Assembly: GCA_032173965.1 (NCBI GenBank)
Contig: JAVUNC010000004.1
Coordinates: forward strand, 62,349,501-62,413,500
DNA length: 64,000 nt
From: Sitta carolinensis
Taxonomy: Eukaryota; Chordata; Aves; Passeriformes; Sittidae
Direction of reading: 5' to 3'
The notes under the pieces are model-generated. The model saw nothing but the letters and a program-made list of their open reading frames with translations. It made no database searches and was not told where the DNA came from. The translations under genes and the position numbers were made by a program. Of the stretch, positions 50,691-63,813 are shown piece by piece; within the stretch, counting starts at the first letter, position 1, and each line of letters begins with the position of its first letter.

Positions 50691-51000
50691 AGGAAAGCTC
50701 TGCCAGTTTTATTTGCACATCTTTGCCAAAATTATGATTTAATAGCAATAAAATTTCCAACAGCAAGGCAATTTTTCCCTGTTTTTATCCCAAAGACATA
50801 TCAAGTGAACCTGAATCAATGATAAATGTCTACATTAAAACCATCATTGCTAATAGTATTCTATATCATTCGTCTTTTGTTCAATGTGACCAAATTACAA
50901 TCAGCACAAGACTATAGCTACTTGTGATTAATGATGGTTTTACTTAGTAACTGACAGTGAAGCTTCTGGGAGGAAAATGGCAATATATTTCAAAATTCCA
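50691..51000. promoter_or_regulatory. Candidate conserved non-coding element with 13-bp inverted repeat
   Basis: Complex AT-rich block with TTATTTGCAC, ATTATGATTTAAT and GATTAATGAT words. It holds a perfect 13-bp inverted repeat, TAAAACCATCATT (50836-50848) and AATGATGGTTTTA (50930-50942), 81 bases apart. No open frame is present. The call rests on texture and the paired arms only. Confidence 0.3.
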
Positions 51001-52999
51001 CACTATAAATTTTGGGAAAAAATAGCTCTATTTTCAAAGCTGTTAACATGTCTGCTGCTGCTTTTACCACTGTCAGACTGAAGTGCTTAAAATTGCTTAA
51101 ATTTTGAAGGGATTATTCCTCTCTTCTCAGGGTGGAAGTTTTGTCTTAGGAGGTCTGAAATCCTTTACAGTCTGTACACAGTATTTCAGAAGAACTAGAA
51201 AGTATGCAGGGAAGAATGTTGCAATTACTCAGGAAAAAAAAAAAATTAATGACCTGGAATAAAGTCTCTCTGAGAGCATGGTAAATTAAAAAATTATAGA
51301 TAACCTTTATGAATGAATGAATTAAAGAGTAGACTTTGTTGAACACTGTAAGAAAGCTGTAAAAGCTTTCACTTGGGAGAAGCTGATCTTGATAAGGTCA
51401 GAAGTGGATAAAAGCCATTTTTACCATCTGATGGCTACTCAGCAGCTTTAGGCCAGTGTTTCTTAGTCTAGCACAGATGTTCACATCAAAACAAGCACTC
51501 CTGCTGATAGTCTCAAGAGTCCAATCAAACAGAAAGACTTCCCAAGCCTCTTACCCACAATTATTCTGATACTGAACAGCTGGGCAATGTATGAAATACC
51601 TGTGTTGCCATTGCCAAATTTATTATAAGCCTGAGAAACCTCTGTCTTTGGAACTATCAGTCTGTAAATTGTGTAAGCACTATGACTATTTCAAGCTGAG
51701 AATCAAGTAAAAAGGGAAGAAGGTACGTGTTTCAGGTGGGACTTTCTACAATATTTATCAAAGAACAATGGTTGCTCTCTACTCTCTATTCTTTGAGGAA
51801 GGTAGCAAGAAACACCTCTACCTCTCTGGGAGCAAAGTGTTTCTGACTCAGAAGTACTTTAGAAAAAGCCTGTTCTGAAGGCAAAACCTTGGGTATAAAT
51901 GAGGTCTTTATCAAAACTTCAATATTGTACCCTAAATCTCCCTATGCAAGAAAAAAAAAACCAAAACAAAACCAAAATCTTGTACTTTTTTTAAAAACAT
52001 CTTATTAACAGACAAATTTTGGAATACATGCAGAGCAAGGGGAACTACCTCTATTAGCTGTTCCTGTGACCTTTTCCTCAAATAATTTTTCTGTCTTCAT
52101 TTTCTGACAAGTTAATTTGGGATAATTACATTTACCTAGATTTGTGTAACTGCGTTAACCATCTTATGTTCACGAAATCAGTATGCAACCTAAATGTGTG
52201 ACTTCATAGTGGGTTTTCTTTCCCTGTGGATCAGTTATCTAAATATATATACATGTGTATTCTCTCCCTCTCTCTCTGTCACTCTCGCTCTCTTTTCTCC
52301 ATGTTTTGAAGTAAAGCAACTGGGAGGCATAAATACTTTTTCTATTTTTCAACAAGAGAAGGAAATGTCATTATCCACTAGAATTTCACAGCATTTGGCC
52401 TTTCTAAGTTCTTCTTGAGACCCAATACAAAAATCAATCAAGGAGCTAAAGTATCACTTTCAATTTGTGGCATTTTTCTTCTCTGCGAATTATATTATAT
52501 AATTGATGTCCGCTTTTACATGAATGCTATAGGAACATAGCTTCTAATAACAATCAATTAGCTGATCTTTTAAAATTCCTACCTACTGTGACTAGAAATG
52601 ACATCTAGGAGACTGTTAAAGGCTATATAAAAAAAAAAAATCGGTTCTCTTTCTTTTTGTTTGAACTAACAAGTAAGTAGTTGTTTCAATTTTTTCTTAA
52701 TGGCAAAGATCTGCATCAATTCATCATAATTTTGTGTGGGGATGACCACTGTTATTCTCCCCCCACTAAGGTTCATTATTAGACATGGACCAGAGAAGCT
52801 GGGTTGTCTGTGTTTAATACACTTGTATTACTACTAATGCTGATGCAGCTCACCACACATTTCTTAAAATCTCAGAGTTTAAAATTGCAGGAGGGCAATG
52901 TCATACAAATTGATAACACATTTCTTATAAAATGAGCAGGTTTGATCTGCAGACTACTGAAATATTTGCATTACAAAACCTTCCAGAGTAAAAGTACTT
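51001..52999. other. Non-coding DNA, nothing recognised
   Basis: Includes a C/T microsatellite-like tract (52260-52300) and poly(A) stretches near 51238 and 52629. No gene or mobile element is recognised. Confidence 0.6.
52260..52300. repeat. (CT)n-rich pyrimidine tract
   Basis: Imperfect CT/CCT repeats interrupted by GTCA and CG. It follows ATATATATACATGTGT, giving a compound low-complexity site. Confidence 0.8.
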
Positions 53000-53720
53000 T
53001 GGTTGATTCTGCTTCCTTTAAAAATTAAAGGCATCTTTATCCTGCACTGCTCTTAGTTCCAAAACTGTCACAAGGTAACACAACTGTGAAGACACAGTTA
53101 AATATACACGCAACATTTTGTAGCAGAACTACTTACATAAAGCTCATTTTATTTTTAGCTCATAAATTCATTTATTCTTGCTGTAATTTTGATGAGGTAA
53201 AAATCAACAGTGTAAGCCAGTGAATTAAAAATAAAGATGTTGCCTGCAACTATTTGTATGGCAATAACAAATACTTTGTGACATTCAGACCTTGCTGCAA
53301 ATCCATAGAAAGTGACCTTTGCAATGATTTACAGGAATGTAAATCTGCAAATGAAATAAGGGAAGTTTACACCTAATTACTTATTCAGGATGTCCCACTA
53401 AGAGTGCTGCATGCCATAAAATAATATTATATGTAAAAGTCTTTCCTCCTTCTGATGCCATTATTTACAATCATTTTGTTTCATCTTCTGTAGCAATGAC
53501 TTAGCAAAGCACCCTAGGAGTCAAAGCTTTTCTCCAAGTTTAGTTAAACTCCATATAATTTAGGACATCAGAAAAACTACCAGCTGCATTATAACACCCT
53601 CAGGCAGTCCTGTGCTCTGCATTTCTGCAATCATTTTTCTTCTCCCAATTAAACTATTGGAATCTTAATTATGTATTTTGACAAGATCCGTATCACATTG
53701 AAAAACCGTTTTTAGTTAAG
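53000..53720. promoter_or_regulatory. Candidate conserved non-coding block
   Basis: Long non-repetitive stretch with many homeodomain and nuclear-receptor-like words: CTAATTAC near 53376, AGTGACCTTTGCA near 53311, CAATTAAAC near 53647 and TTAATTATG near 53667. It has no notable open frame and little simple-repeat character. Composition is like that of vertebrate conserved non-coding DNA, but conservation was not tested. Confidence 0.25.
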
Positions 53721-55506
53721 ATTCTATAGTGCCAGTTACACAGTCCATCACAATACAGTGTGCTATCATTTGGTTAGGCTTGATTTTCAGATTTGTTTAA
53801 AAGCCGAGAAGTTATCATTGCATAGACAAGAACAAATTATATTTGTGTTTTTTTGGGGAAAAAAAACCCACAAAAAGTCTAAATCAAAAGATTTTATTTT
53901 TATAAGGAAAAGAAAAGCTATATAAATTACTTTTGTCTGCACTGCCTTAATAATTAAGTTGTGGTAAAGCCTGAAAACAGCATAAGACACTAGTGACTAT
54001 GAAATGTTCGGGAAGTTTTCTTCCAAAATACCATGTTCTTTGTGACTTATTTTATTTTGTGTTTTCCTTACCAAAACCGATGCAGAAAATGACTTTTATT
54101 CCTGCACCTGGAGTTGCTCTGCCATTAAACATTAGAGATTGTGAATTGAAATCAATGTCAACAAATTGCTGTCCCTTTACCATGCTGTCCTTATACTATG
54201 CTGGTTTTTACTATGCTATTTATAACTATTACTGTCATCAGATCTGCCATCCAGTAGCAGGCAGAGTTTTCATACTTTCTCCTTAAAAAAAGGACTTCTA
54301 AACTGTTACTTATAACTGTAGTTTGCATATCAAAATTTTTGCTGGGAGGGAGTTATTCATCTAATCTGGCATCTTATGCTGGATCAGCCTTTCAGCCTCA
54401 ACTTCCTCAATATCAACTCTGAGGCCAGTGGTTTACTACTTTCAGCTGAGAAAATATATATATTCTCCTGACTAACTATCAACACCTTGCACAGAGCCAA
54501 TAAAGTACAAATTGATGCCACACGTATGAAGGAAAAGAAAAAATAAATAAAAGACAGCAGATTTCAAATTACTAGTCCTCATTCATGTAGAAGAGGCACA
54601 AAATACCTGTCTCCAATTAGCCAGTCTTGTAAAGCATTAAAGAAATTTAAGAATGTAAATATTCCCACTGATGCCAAAGGAGGTCATTTAAGTCAACAGT
54701 GTTATTGTCTGCTTAAATGGCAGATAAATGAGGACACCAGTTTGGGGAAAATGAAAAAAAAAAGACATCTATTTAAACACTGAACATCTGAAGCCCTACT
54801 TAATAAAAATGAAACAGAGCAGATACTTTGGATACTTTCAGGGTTTTTTTAGTGTGCCAAGAACATCCCTGTTTTTATCCTTGAACAACTTGTAATTTCT
54901 TCATATTTCCTGTCAGAATGCTCTTATTTTGCTCCAATAATACTAATACTAATAATCATCATCAACATCAACATCTTGATATCTTATGGCTCTGTGCTTT
55001 CATTAGGATAAAAGATTTATTCCAGATAAAAATTTCAGCCTACGGCTCCTCACTTTTCTGATACTGATTTTCCCCTTATTTCATTAAGCTTCCTTTCCTG
55101 TTCTAGCTTCCTGTAATCCCAGAAAGCTGCCCATGGCACTGAAAGTTTACAGTTTGGATTTTGTATAGATTTGTACTCGTTAATATTTTATTCATTGGTT
55201 TGAAATGCTTGCAGCAAAAAATTTGCCTTCTCTTAAAACTTTTGTGTGTAAGTTGCTGTAGAGGGTAACATTTCAGACCATAATGTGATATGCAGCAAGG
55301 TGTCTCCAAAAGGTTATGGGAAGCTCCAGAAATTTGAAGAGGCATTCTACCTTGCACCTGGAGTGTCCTGTACTCTGGCATAAATTTATGTCACATGAAC
55401 AGCTTTCAACATCTTTATTTTTCCTGGGAATGATAGGGAGTAAGATCAGATATTGAGCCCCAGAAATTAATCTTATGACATTAAAACTTTTTTTCTTTAA
55501 TTACAG
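53721..55506. other. Non-coding DNA, nothing recognised
   Basis: AT-rich unique sequence. The 97-codon frame at 53993-54286 shows no signal peptide or domain that I recognise. The last 40 bases are the pyrimidine-rich approach to the acceptor-like site at 55506. Confidence 0.55.
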
Positions 55507-55774
55507 AAATTTGAGTGCCATGGAGAATTTGACTTGTCGGGGGTGTCTCTGGGGGAGCACTTCCTGCAGAGGAGGTCGGTGCCACCAACCAGAGTCCCTT
55601 TTGCCCCTGCCAGTGTGCCTCCTGAAGGAGCATTATGGCGTAAACTACAAACTACAAGGATATTAAGGAAATTGCTAAGGAATGGCTAAATTTTCCCAGT
55701 TTCTTTGTGCCACTTGAATGTCATTTTGGAGAGGGAGAGATATTAAAATGGACTAAAAGGAGAACAAAATATTG
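55507..55774 (+). other. Best exon candidate in the window (268 nt)
   Basis: A strong acceptor (TTTTTTTCTTTAATTACAG, AG at 55505-55506) is followed by a stretch richer in GC than its surroundings, then by a donor ATTG|GTGAGTATAAG (GT at 55775-55776). The frame beginning at the first base stays open for 60 codons and stops with TAA at 55687. It starts K-F-E-C-H-G-E-F-D-L and has a proline-rich middle (about residues 25-41) and a basic end (about residues 45-58). A second frame is open for about 52 codons with an ATG at 55520. I recognise neither product. It could be a last coding exon with 3' untranslated sequence, a non-coding RNA exon, or a relic. Confidence 0.3.
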
Positions 55775-55843
55775 GTGAGTATAAGAAGACTGAATAAGAT
55801 GAAAATACTAGAAGACACAGGCAAAAATATGAAGAAACTGTTC

Positions 55844-55871
55844 CAAAGCCATGCTCTCAAAGCCATGTTCT
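55844..55871. repeat. 14-bp tandem duplication
   Basis: CAAAGCCATGCTCT is followed directly by CAAAGCCATGTTCT, differing at one position. Confidence 0.8.
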
Positions 55872-58800
55872 CTTGCCACATTTATTACATTTACACCTTG
55901 TCTTTACACAAGTGCCAATATTTGCATGGAAAATGTCATCTCTTTGTCATATATCTTTGCTAAATGAATGTAAAATCTGAGCAAACCTGAAACTTCAATG
56001 TAGATTTTTACTCATGGGTAACTGAAGTGAGAATTAAATTCTAATGGTTCATTAAAAATGAAACTATTAATCAAACCAAATGAAATTAATAACTCCAACT
56101 GTCCAGTTAACATTATAACTTCCCGATTAATTTCCGAGTCACCAGGTAGTATATTTAATGTTTCAGACAGAAATGTGTACAAGGAAAAGCAACATGACAA
56201 TTACAATACTTTCTAAATGTCCATACCTTTTTGGTTTTGTCCTCCCCTTTTTTTTTAGTTTTAGTTTATTTCTGTGTTAACCTAAACTACACACAGATCT
56301 TTACTTACATGGGCTTGGGATACTTTAGCTTCAGAGAGATGTTGAAAACGAAAACACTATCCACAAAAAAATAAGAGTACTTGACTTTGAATTTCCTTTG
56401 GTAGCAAAACTTGAGCATGGGTTTGGAAGTTATTCTGATCAAATTATTTATGTGTAGAATTGAATGGATTTTGCACAAATCATTTCAGGATACACAAAAT
56501 TTTTCCATGGGCTAGAGTTTACATGGGGAGTGAAATTTCTCATATGGGGTGGCCAGGCATTGTTGGGATGTTGACAGAGTATCTACTGCAAGGTCCTAAT
56601 TTCTCTCCAGAGAAATTAGGATCTGCAGCCCAGCAGGTCCATAGTCCTGCATGATCACTGCAGTCCATACAGAACTCATTTCTATTTATGATCTTTAATA
56701 ATGCACAAGCTTACTCCTGGTTGTCTGAACTAAATAGGATTGACCTACATGACCATGACTACATCTGCAGTATCAGTTTAGAGTATATCAAGTTACCAAT
56801 GTGCAGTAATCAATTCTATAGAAAGGACTGACAGGGAAGTGCCTGCCATAGCCAACTCACTCTCCCAGGGAATTAGCCAATACATCTTAAGCATAAAGGT
56901 TGTACCTCTGTTGGTTTGTGGCTATCAGGAGCTGCCTGAGGTACTCTCCACAACTGTCTGAGTTCCTATGAGTCAAATGCTTTACTGTGAAGTTGGCTGC
57001 CAAATATTCCTCACCTCCTTGCAAGTCAGTCCTTTATCTCCACCTGCAAAACTGTAACTGGAGCACCCCTGAAGTAACAGGGATTTGCTAAGTGTCATGG
57101 TATGAACCTGCACACACAACTCAGTTCCTCCTCTACACTACAGCTGTAAAAAGACCAATTTTAATTTCATCCTCACATCACCATTATAACTTACATTCCT
57201 TGCATCCTAGTGTCACAGGTCAAATGCTGCAAACTGCCTTTGCAACATGCCAAGTTAAAAATTAGCAATGACTGTGGTCACCACTGGAATGCTTCACACA
57301 GGTATTCAAGAAACTATTATCGTGCTTTCAAAATATTTCAGAGAAGATAGTTTACAAATAGCTGGGAGGAGGTATGCAGAAGTCTTTACCCAGAAAATAT
57401 CTACATAAAAATCTAGTAGGCCTAACCATATATGCAATGTGGACTGTCAGATATGACAATAAGACATATTCTATGTGAGAAAAGCAGTGACTAAATAAGT
57501 GAATACTCAAAATTCTAAAGAGTTCACGGTAATTTATTTACTGAAATAAGCTATTTATTTAATAGCTTTAGCAGCAAGAAGTGAATATCTAAGCATACTC
57601 AGTATAATTTACAAATGGAAATTGAGACTTTAGCTGTTTATAAACTGGAGTGTAAGTAGCTAATTCTGCATGTGTCGTTGGAAGATTTTCTTATTCAGAC
57701 CAGTTGAGGAAGCAAAGAATCAAACTAAAATTTTCCAGTCAGTTGTGGGTCCATTTCTTGCAGAAGTCCTCCCTCTGTGCTCCTTCCTCGCCTCAGGAGC
57801 CGTTGACCAACCTACACAGCTATTGCTCTCAGCTCAGCTTGCAGCTTGCTTCCTTCCCTTAATCATTTGTCACCATCCAAGCTAAAAATGGCAACGTTCT
57901 TTTCACAAGTTCTCCTATTTCAGCTTTCATTCCTAGGCAGATTCCATCTAATGGGATCAATTTAAGGATATTATTTCTAACAATGTTTTCTTGAAGATAC
58001 TCCAGTGTCTGTCACTTTGCTTCCCACGGATTAACCTCTAGCTAGTTTTTGTTGCACCACTCCCAGGCTCTGCCCACTAACAATCTTGCAAGATTATACA
58101 GTGCTACTACACCTCCTCAGCCTTCTAAGTGTATTTTCTGAATTATTTCTTTTTTTCCTATAAGATTAGCTGAAGAATATATATTTTTATAGAGGTATGT
58201 CCTGCCTTTACAAAGTACTTCAGCTACTAGCTCGTCATTTCTGCTCAGCACCAGAGCATAATGAGTTTTTCTGGTGGTACCATCTTAGGGTGTGGTAGTT
58301 ACAGCAGAGTAAGGCACAGGGAGAGAGAAGAAAATAAATATTCACCCAACTGAACTAGCTAATCTTGTCATCTTCTTCTTAGAGAGAAGATCAGTAGCAT
58401 TATTTAGGCTAAGTGAAACCTCCTTCTTCTTGGTTTAAAATAGTGCCAGACACTGAAAAGAAAACTTGCAGTGTTTCAAATGCACGATCATCGATACTGC
58501 TGTTATGGCAGATTAAATATTTTCCTCTTTCTACTCCCATGGTTTCTCACATATGCATACATAAAAATGTATGTGTCATGACCTGAAAAGCCCAGCCACA
58601 TGTTAGAGGGGATCTTGAAAATATAAAAATAACCCACACCTTCTGTAATCTGTCCTTTTTTGGAGCAAAGATCTCTAAGAGTATGTTCAAATATTTGCCT
58701 GACCTTATCTAGTTGAAAAGATAAAGAAATACTGAAAAGCCTCTACAACAGTAGTACATAGTTAATGTATGTTAATTTTTTTATCATTCACAGACAGATA

Positions 58801-59173
58801 ATGAAGAGATAATAATAAGATAACCTTGCCTGATTACTTTAGTCCCCTCTGCCTGTCAATGTTTTCTTTTTATCTCACGTTTCTACATCCACCACTGCAT
58901 ACTTTACATGATCAGTCTCTGACCATTGACTTAACAATGACAGTAAAAAATTAGTGTTATTTCATACACCCATCAAGGAAATTCCCTGAATTCTTACTGT
59001 TCAATATCTAGAACACCCACTCTTCAAAAAATCTACTTATCTGACAAGGAGGACACAAACTGTCAATATGGAAAGAACAATTTTCCATAGGATGTTAAAA
59101 TCATTCTAATCTGCTTTGCTCTCAGCTTCACTTCAAATGATCCAACTTATCTGCTTTGCTTTGCTGTAGAAAC

Positions 59174-59191
59174 AAAAAAAAAAAAAAAAAA
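59174..59191 (+). repeat. Poly(A) run, 18 bases
   Basis: Eighteen A residues. A TATCTGCTTTGCT word occurs twice just upstream, but no retrogene is visible. Confidence 0.9.
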
Positions 59192-60100
59192 TGAAATGCT
59201 TTTATAACAAACCTACACATTTCAAAAATTTTAAATAAAGATAAGTTGATAAATAGAGACAGCCAGTATCTCAATTATGAGATTCTTAGGAACCTTAGTC
59301 TTTATTTTTCTGGATCTGTTCATAACTGAAACCTACCTTTCTCTCACCATGGATCTAAAGATTGTCTGAGCCAAGTCTTTATCTTTTGAGTCATTTACAT
59401 ATCCAAAGAGGAAGTTGGAAAAGCCTCAACCATCATGTAGCTAAAATATGTCACCTTGCTGCTTTTGCTGCATATTTTATCTTCACTTTGACAAAGTAGA
59501 GTCTGGCAGCTGCAAATGAAGAGCTAGCACACAAGGGACATGGAGAATTGAGACTCATTCCAACAGGACTCAGAAATTAAACCACCACATAATAACTACT
59601 TATTATTATAACTAATATACAAAAAACCACAAACAAACAAACAAAACCCCAAAAAAAACCCAAACAGTTAATTGAACATTTTTCCTTTTGTGACACAAAA
59701 TTTTAGACAATTTGAAATTTTCTCCTAGAAACCAACGAAGTCCAAAATAAAAGTGGCTAAATTCATGCAGTATTGCACAATATCATATAACCTGTGGAAC
59801 ACTTACAGAAATAATAAAATTGCAGTTTGGGAAAATACAGTATGCATATTTCTACCTTCCAGATGATCAGTATCAAAAGTGCTGCCTGTGGGATGCTAAG
59901 GTTAGATTGTATGGTTCTTCCTTGATATTAATCCTATCAAACAACTTGTCACAAACTTCTACACCTACAATGAGATCTTATTTTTCAGCGCCATTCAAAT
60001 GTTTTACTAACTTTAACATGCTTCTATGTCTAACTTTCTTGCATTATTTTCACCCCAGGATAATTTCCAACCTATCATGATTTTATATGTAGAAGGCTAC

Positions 60101-60252
60101 CATTTCTTTCCTTTCTTTTTGGTTTTTTTGTTTTTTTTTTTTGTTTGTTTGTTTGTTTGGTGTTGGGGTTTTTTTGTTTGTTTGTGGGTTTTTTTCTTTG
60201 TTTTCCTCCTTCCCTTGGGTGTGTTTGGTTTTGTTTTATTTTGCTTTTTAAT
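60101..60252. repeat. T/G-rich low-complexity tract, (TTTG)n
   Basis: About 150 bases almost without A, made of T runs, (TTTG)n and TTGGGG-like words. The 91-codon frame at 60026-60301 that crosses it encodes a phenylalanine/valine-rich string and is an artefact of the repeat. Confidence 0.92.
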
Positions 60253-63200
60253 TCAGAAACTGGCCTGGTCTCTCAGCATCTCAACATTAATGGCAGGATG
60301 ACAATTCCCAGCTAAACCATATTTCTCACAGCATTTTCTACATCATGAAACTCCACAGAGCTTATTCAGTGTAGTATGTATTATGACAGCAGTTTCCTGA
60401 ATTACACCCATAAGGCAATGTGCAGGTTTGACTCATTACTGTTGGTTTTGGTGTTGATATTTTTGTTTTCCTTTTTCAATTGTTAGATATATTGTGAAAA
60501 TCTAGATTAAAAAACCCCAGGAGATTGTTGCAATTCAGATATCATTCATAAACTCACCTTTTTTGTTGCCTAGAAAAAATCATTTTTAAAAGGAAAAATA
60601 TCTAATTTTTTCCATGTAAATTGTGCATAGAAAATTAATTGGAAGTTTATTTCTATGTAAGTGATCAAACCTTTAGAAGCTGAGCTTTTCTTGGAAACTA
60701 TTTCTATGAAAAATTCTCAAATCAAAATTTAAATCTCCTTTTTATTTCCATTATTAATCTTCAACTTTACTTTATATTTTCTATGCCTTCAGCTTCCACT
60801 TATCACTATTTTCAGTACAGAGCATTCAGTGTTCCATTTGGTTATTATTCACCTTTCACCTAACTCTTACCTCTTCCCTATTACAAAAATCCTCTTCACA
60901 GATCACCTCCTACCTGTGCTCCAATCTTTGCTGCCCATAAAGAGCCAAGTAGCACTTAAAAAAAAAAAAGCAAATATTTGTGCTTGAACAATTTTTTTAC
61001 TCCTGGGAAAATCACCTAAATCATCTTTGCAATAATAAGTACTGTTTGTTTTTTTTTTTTTTTTTCAATTTGCTAATGCAAATTTGAGTGTTTATTAAAA
61101 TACCTTTAGCATATTGTTACTGTGACACACAGAGGGAACACAATAACACACACAACAGGTGTTCAGGTAGAGAAGAAGAAAAGAAGTCTCTTGCTTATTG
61201 TTGACCTTGTATATATAAATTTCTGGACAGTGATCAGAGATTGGACAGAGAAGTTCCCACCTCTCCATCTCCACTGGTCCCTTGAGAAGTCCATCAGGTG
61301 ATATCTTTTACAAAGGAATGCAAACATGATTCTTGTTTATCTTACAATTCATGAGAACTGACTCCATTATACCAAAACAAATCAGAAGGCTGATTTTCAA
61401 GAACAGCATATCAATTCTGGAATTTTACAGAGAATTCTTATGCCAAGATGCTTTCTATACCCTATGACTTACTGCATTTTGTAGAAACACTACCCTGCAA
61501 GCAACTACAGGGATATTTCCCTCATATGATTTCTGATCCACTTCTTGTAGTATTTGCTCACTGTGACACATAAGCTTTCTGCTAAGACAAAAATTTAAAG
61601 ACAAAAACATTAAAGATCTTTATGTATCATCTACAGGAGGAAAATATTTTATCTGAAATGCTGAGTACATTAACATTGTTGGTATCACATTTCCTGCTTC
61701 GAAACATTGTGTTTATGATTCAGCCTTCAATAGAGGGTTGGTTATACAAGGTATCTCCTTTACTCTCTGCAGCTGGATTTCCCATCTCTCACCAGTTTCG
61801 TCACCCTAACTATGATTTTCATTCTTCTTTTTTCCTCTTACTGTCATATCTCCTCCTATATCTTCTGGGAGTTCCCTGAGTTCTCCACTGTACATTGCTC
61901 TCAATTTCTTTCCACTTAACAGTTGTGTCTACTCTTCTAGGTTTCTGTCTTCATACCTGAGACTCTTCTGACTAACAAACTGGAAAGTTGTCCCAATGAG
62001 CTGTGATGTCATATTTTTCTAACATTAAATATCCCTTCTTTTACTTTGTTTCATAGAAAGACTATTTCATCTATTTCACGTTTGTTCAGTTTCATGTCAG
62101 CCAAGGCAACAGTTCTGGTTTCATTCAGCAAACCCCAGATGTTTTTATTTCCTTTTCTGGATGTCTTTGGAGATAAAAACTTTTTAAAAACCCGCATGAT
62201 TTTTGACATTTGTTTTAGCTTCATTCCATTTAATACCTAGAATTTTTCTTAGGCTTGTACTTTCAAATCAAAGGCATTTAGATGTCTTTCTACATCATTG
62301 ATGAATTTCATGCTGTCATATCTATTTATTAAGATGAAAATAATGTTTGAATGGAAATCTTGTATATATACAATGTATTTTTGGTAAAATTGGAACAAAA
62401 AAGACCTCTTCATATATTGTGAAGATTGCAAAGGTTAATATCTAGAATTCTGATTACAAAATCCCCAAAACTTTACAGAGTAAAAACTAAAACTGTGTAT
62501 ACAGTACCTAGAATAGCAGTTCTAGAGATTGTTTTGAGATGTACACAGTCTCCCTTACAGGAAAAATCTGGGTTGGCCAGTAAATTTTTTAATAAAAAAA
62601 GTGACAAACTTTCTTCCACAATGTCCTTAAACCATCCTGAATATTTTTCTATGACTTCAAAGTACTTTAATAAGTTTTCTTCACAGTTTCCTCAATAGAA
62701 AATTAGTTAGGGCAGTTACATAAACCTGAGAACTAGATTATGTTCCCTTTTCAATCTAAGGGAATTATCTTACAATTTCCAGAAAGTAAATACTTTCATT
62801 TTATGTGAAAAGTTTCTTCATATAGGAAATAAATTCTTACCTGAAACCAGTTCTCATCTTTAATTTTTTTCATTTTCAGCATCAGCTATTGCTTACTCAA
62901 AACATTAATATTTCTATCTCTCTGCCCCTAAATAGAGGAAGGTTTAAAAAAAGAAAAAAAAACAGCAAAAAAAGCTAGAAGCTAAAGCCTAACACAGCTA
63001 AATATGTCACAAATTGTTATTGGTGAAAGTGATTGACTATGAACATGAACTGCCAAGGGGTTGTTTATCTGCTGATACTCACATATGAAGATTGTGTGGC
63101 ACTCTGCAAGATATATCTGACAAATGTATCATTGCACTGTGTAGGTAAGAAATAAGATAATTGATCTATCTTACTGTCTCTTTGGCCTTAGTATATGTAG

Positions 63201-63778
63201 TTATATGTAATTGAGAAGATTTATTAGTCAAAACTGAGACCTTTGTTCCTAAAACAGCCACCCAAATGTTTCCATAAAAATGAGTTGTGAACTTATCTTA
63301 ATTGTTTTCAGCCAGGAACAGACTCACTGAAACTCAGATTGTTCACAGTGTGACTCCTTCCCATTGAAACCAAAGGGCACAACTGAAAATTCTGTTATTT
63401 TAGCATCTGAAGTCTCATGCCATGTTATCAACCCAGAATATCAGAAGAACAGAGGAACTGGTTCCAATTCAAAACTTTCTGTGCCAAAGGCTATTTCTTC
63501 ACAGTCTCAGATTCCACACAACACTCTCAGAACATCCAGAAATCTTCTTCACACCAAATTAGTATCAAATAATTTCCCTTTTGCACTTTGGAATATGTAA
63601 ATAAAACAATATTTAAGTGGCAGAAAAGAACAAATTTTATAGTCAATTATATTTTCATATCATAATCCAACTATAGGGCTATTTATCCAGCTGTTTCCTT
63701 CAAACAGAACTTGATCTCTTCTTTGAGACTTCAACCACTTGGAAAAAATGAGAATTTATTATTTTGAAATTTAAAATA
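60253..63778. other. Non-coding DNA, including pyrimidine-rich blocks
   Basis: Two C/T-rich blocks lie at about 60730-60960 and 61740-61960. There is a poly(T) of 17 at 61049-61065. Small open frames (up to 90 codons) have no recognisable domains. No gene or mobile element is recognised. Confidence 0.6.
61049..61065 (-). repeat. Poly(T) run, 17 bases
   Basis: Seventeen T residues. Nothing resembling a reverse-oriented retrogene lies to its right. Confidence 0.9.
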
Positions 63779-63813
63779 TAGACTAGACTAGACTAGACTA
63801 GAATAGAATAGAA
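63779..63813. repeat. (TAGAC)4(TAGAA)3 pentanucleotide microsatellite
   Basis: Seven exact five-base units, four TAGAC then three TAGAA. One base separates the two unit types, so the array probably changed motif by a single substitution that then spread. Confidence 0.95.

Larger units (their letters stand above)
55775..60100. other. Non-coding DNA, no gene seen
   Basis: Contains a 14-bp tandem pair (55844-55871 lies just inside its left edge), an A18 run at 59174-59191 and an A/C-rich tract at about 59621-59665. Moderately GC-rich patches at 56820-57240 and 57760-57850 carry no gene I can recognise. Confidence 0.6.

Noticed and set aside
60026..60301. 91-codon frame that looks like a very hydrophobic membrane protein
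   Set aside because: It is the translation of a (TTTG)n/poly(T) low-complexity tract.
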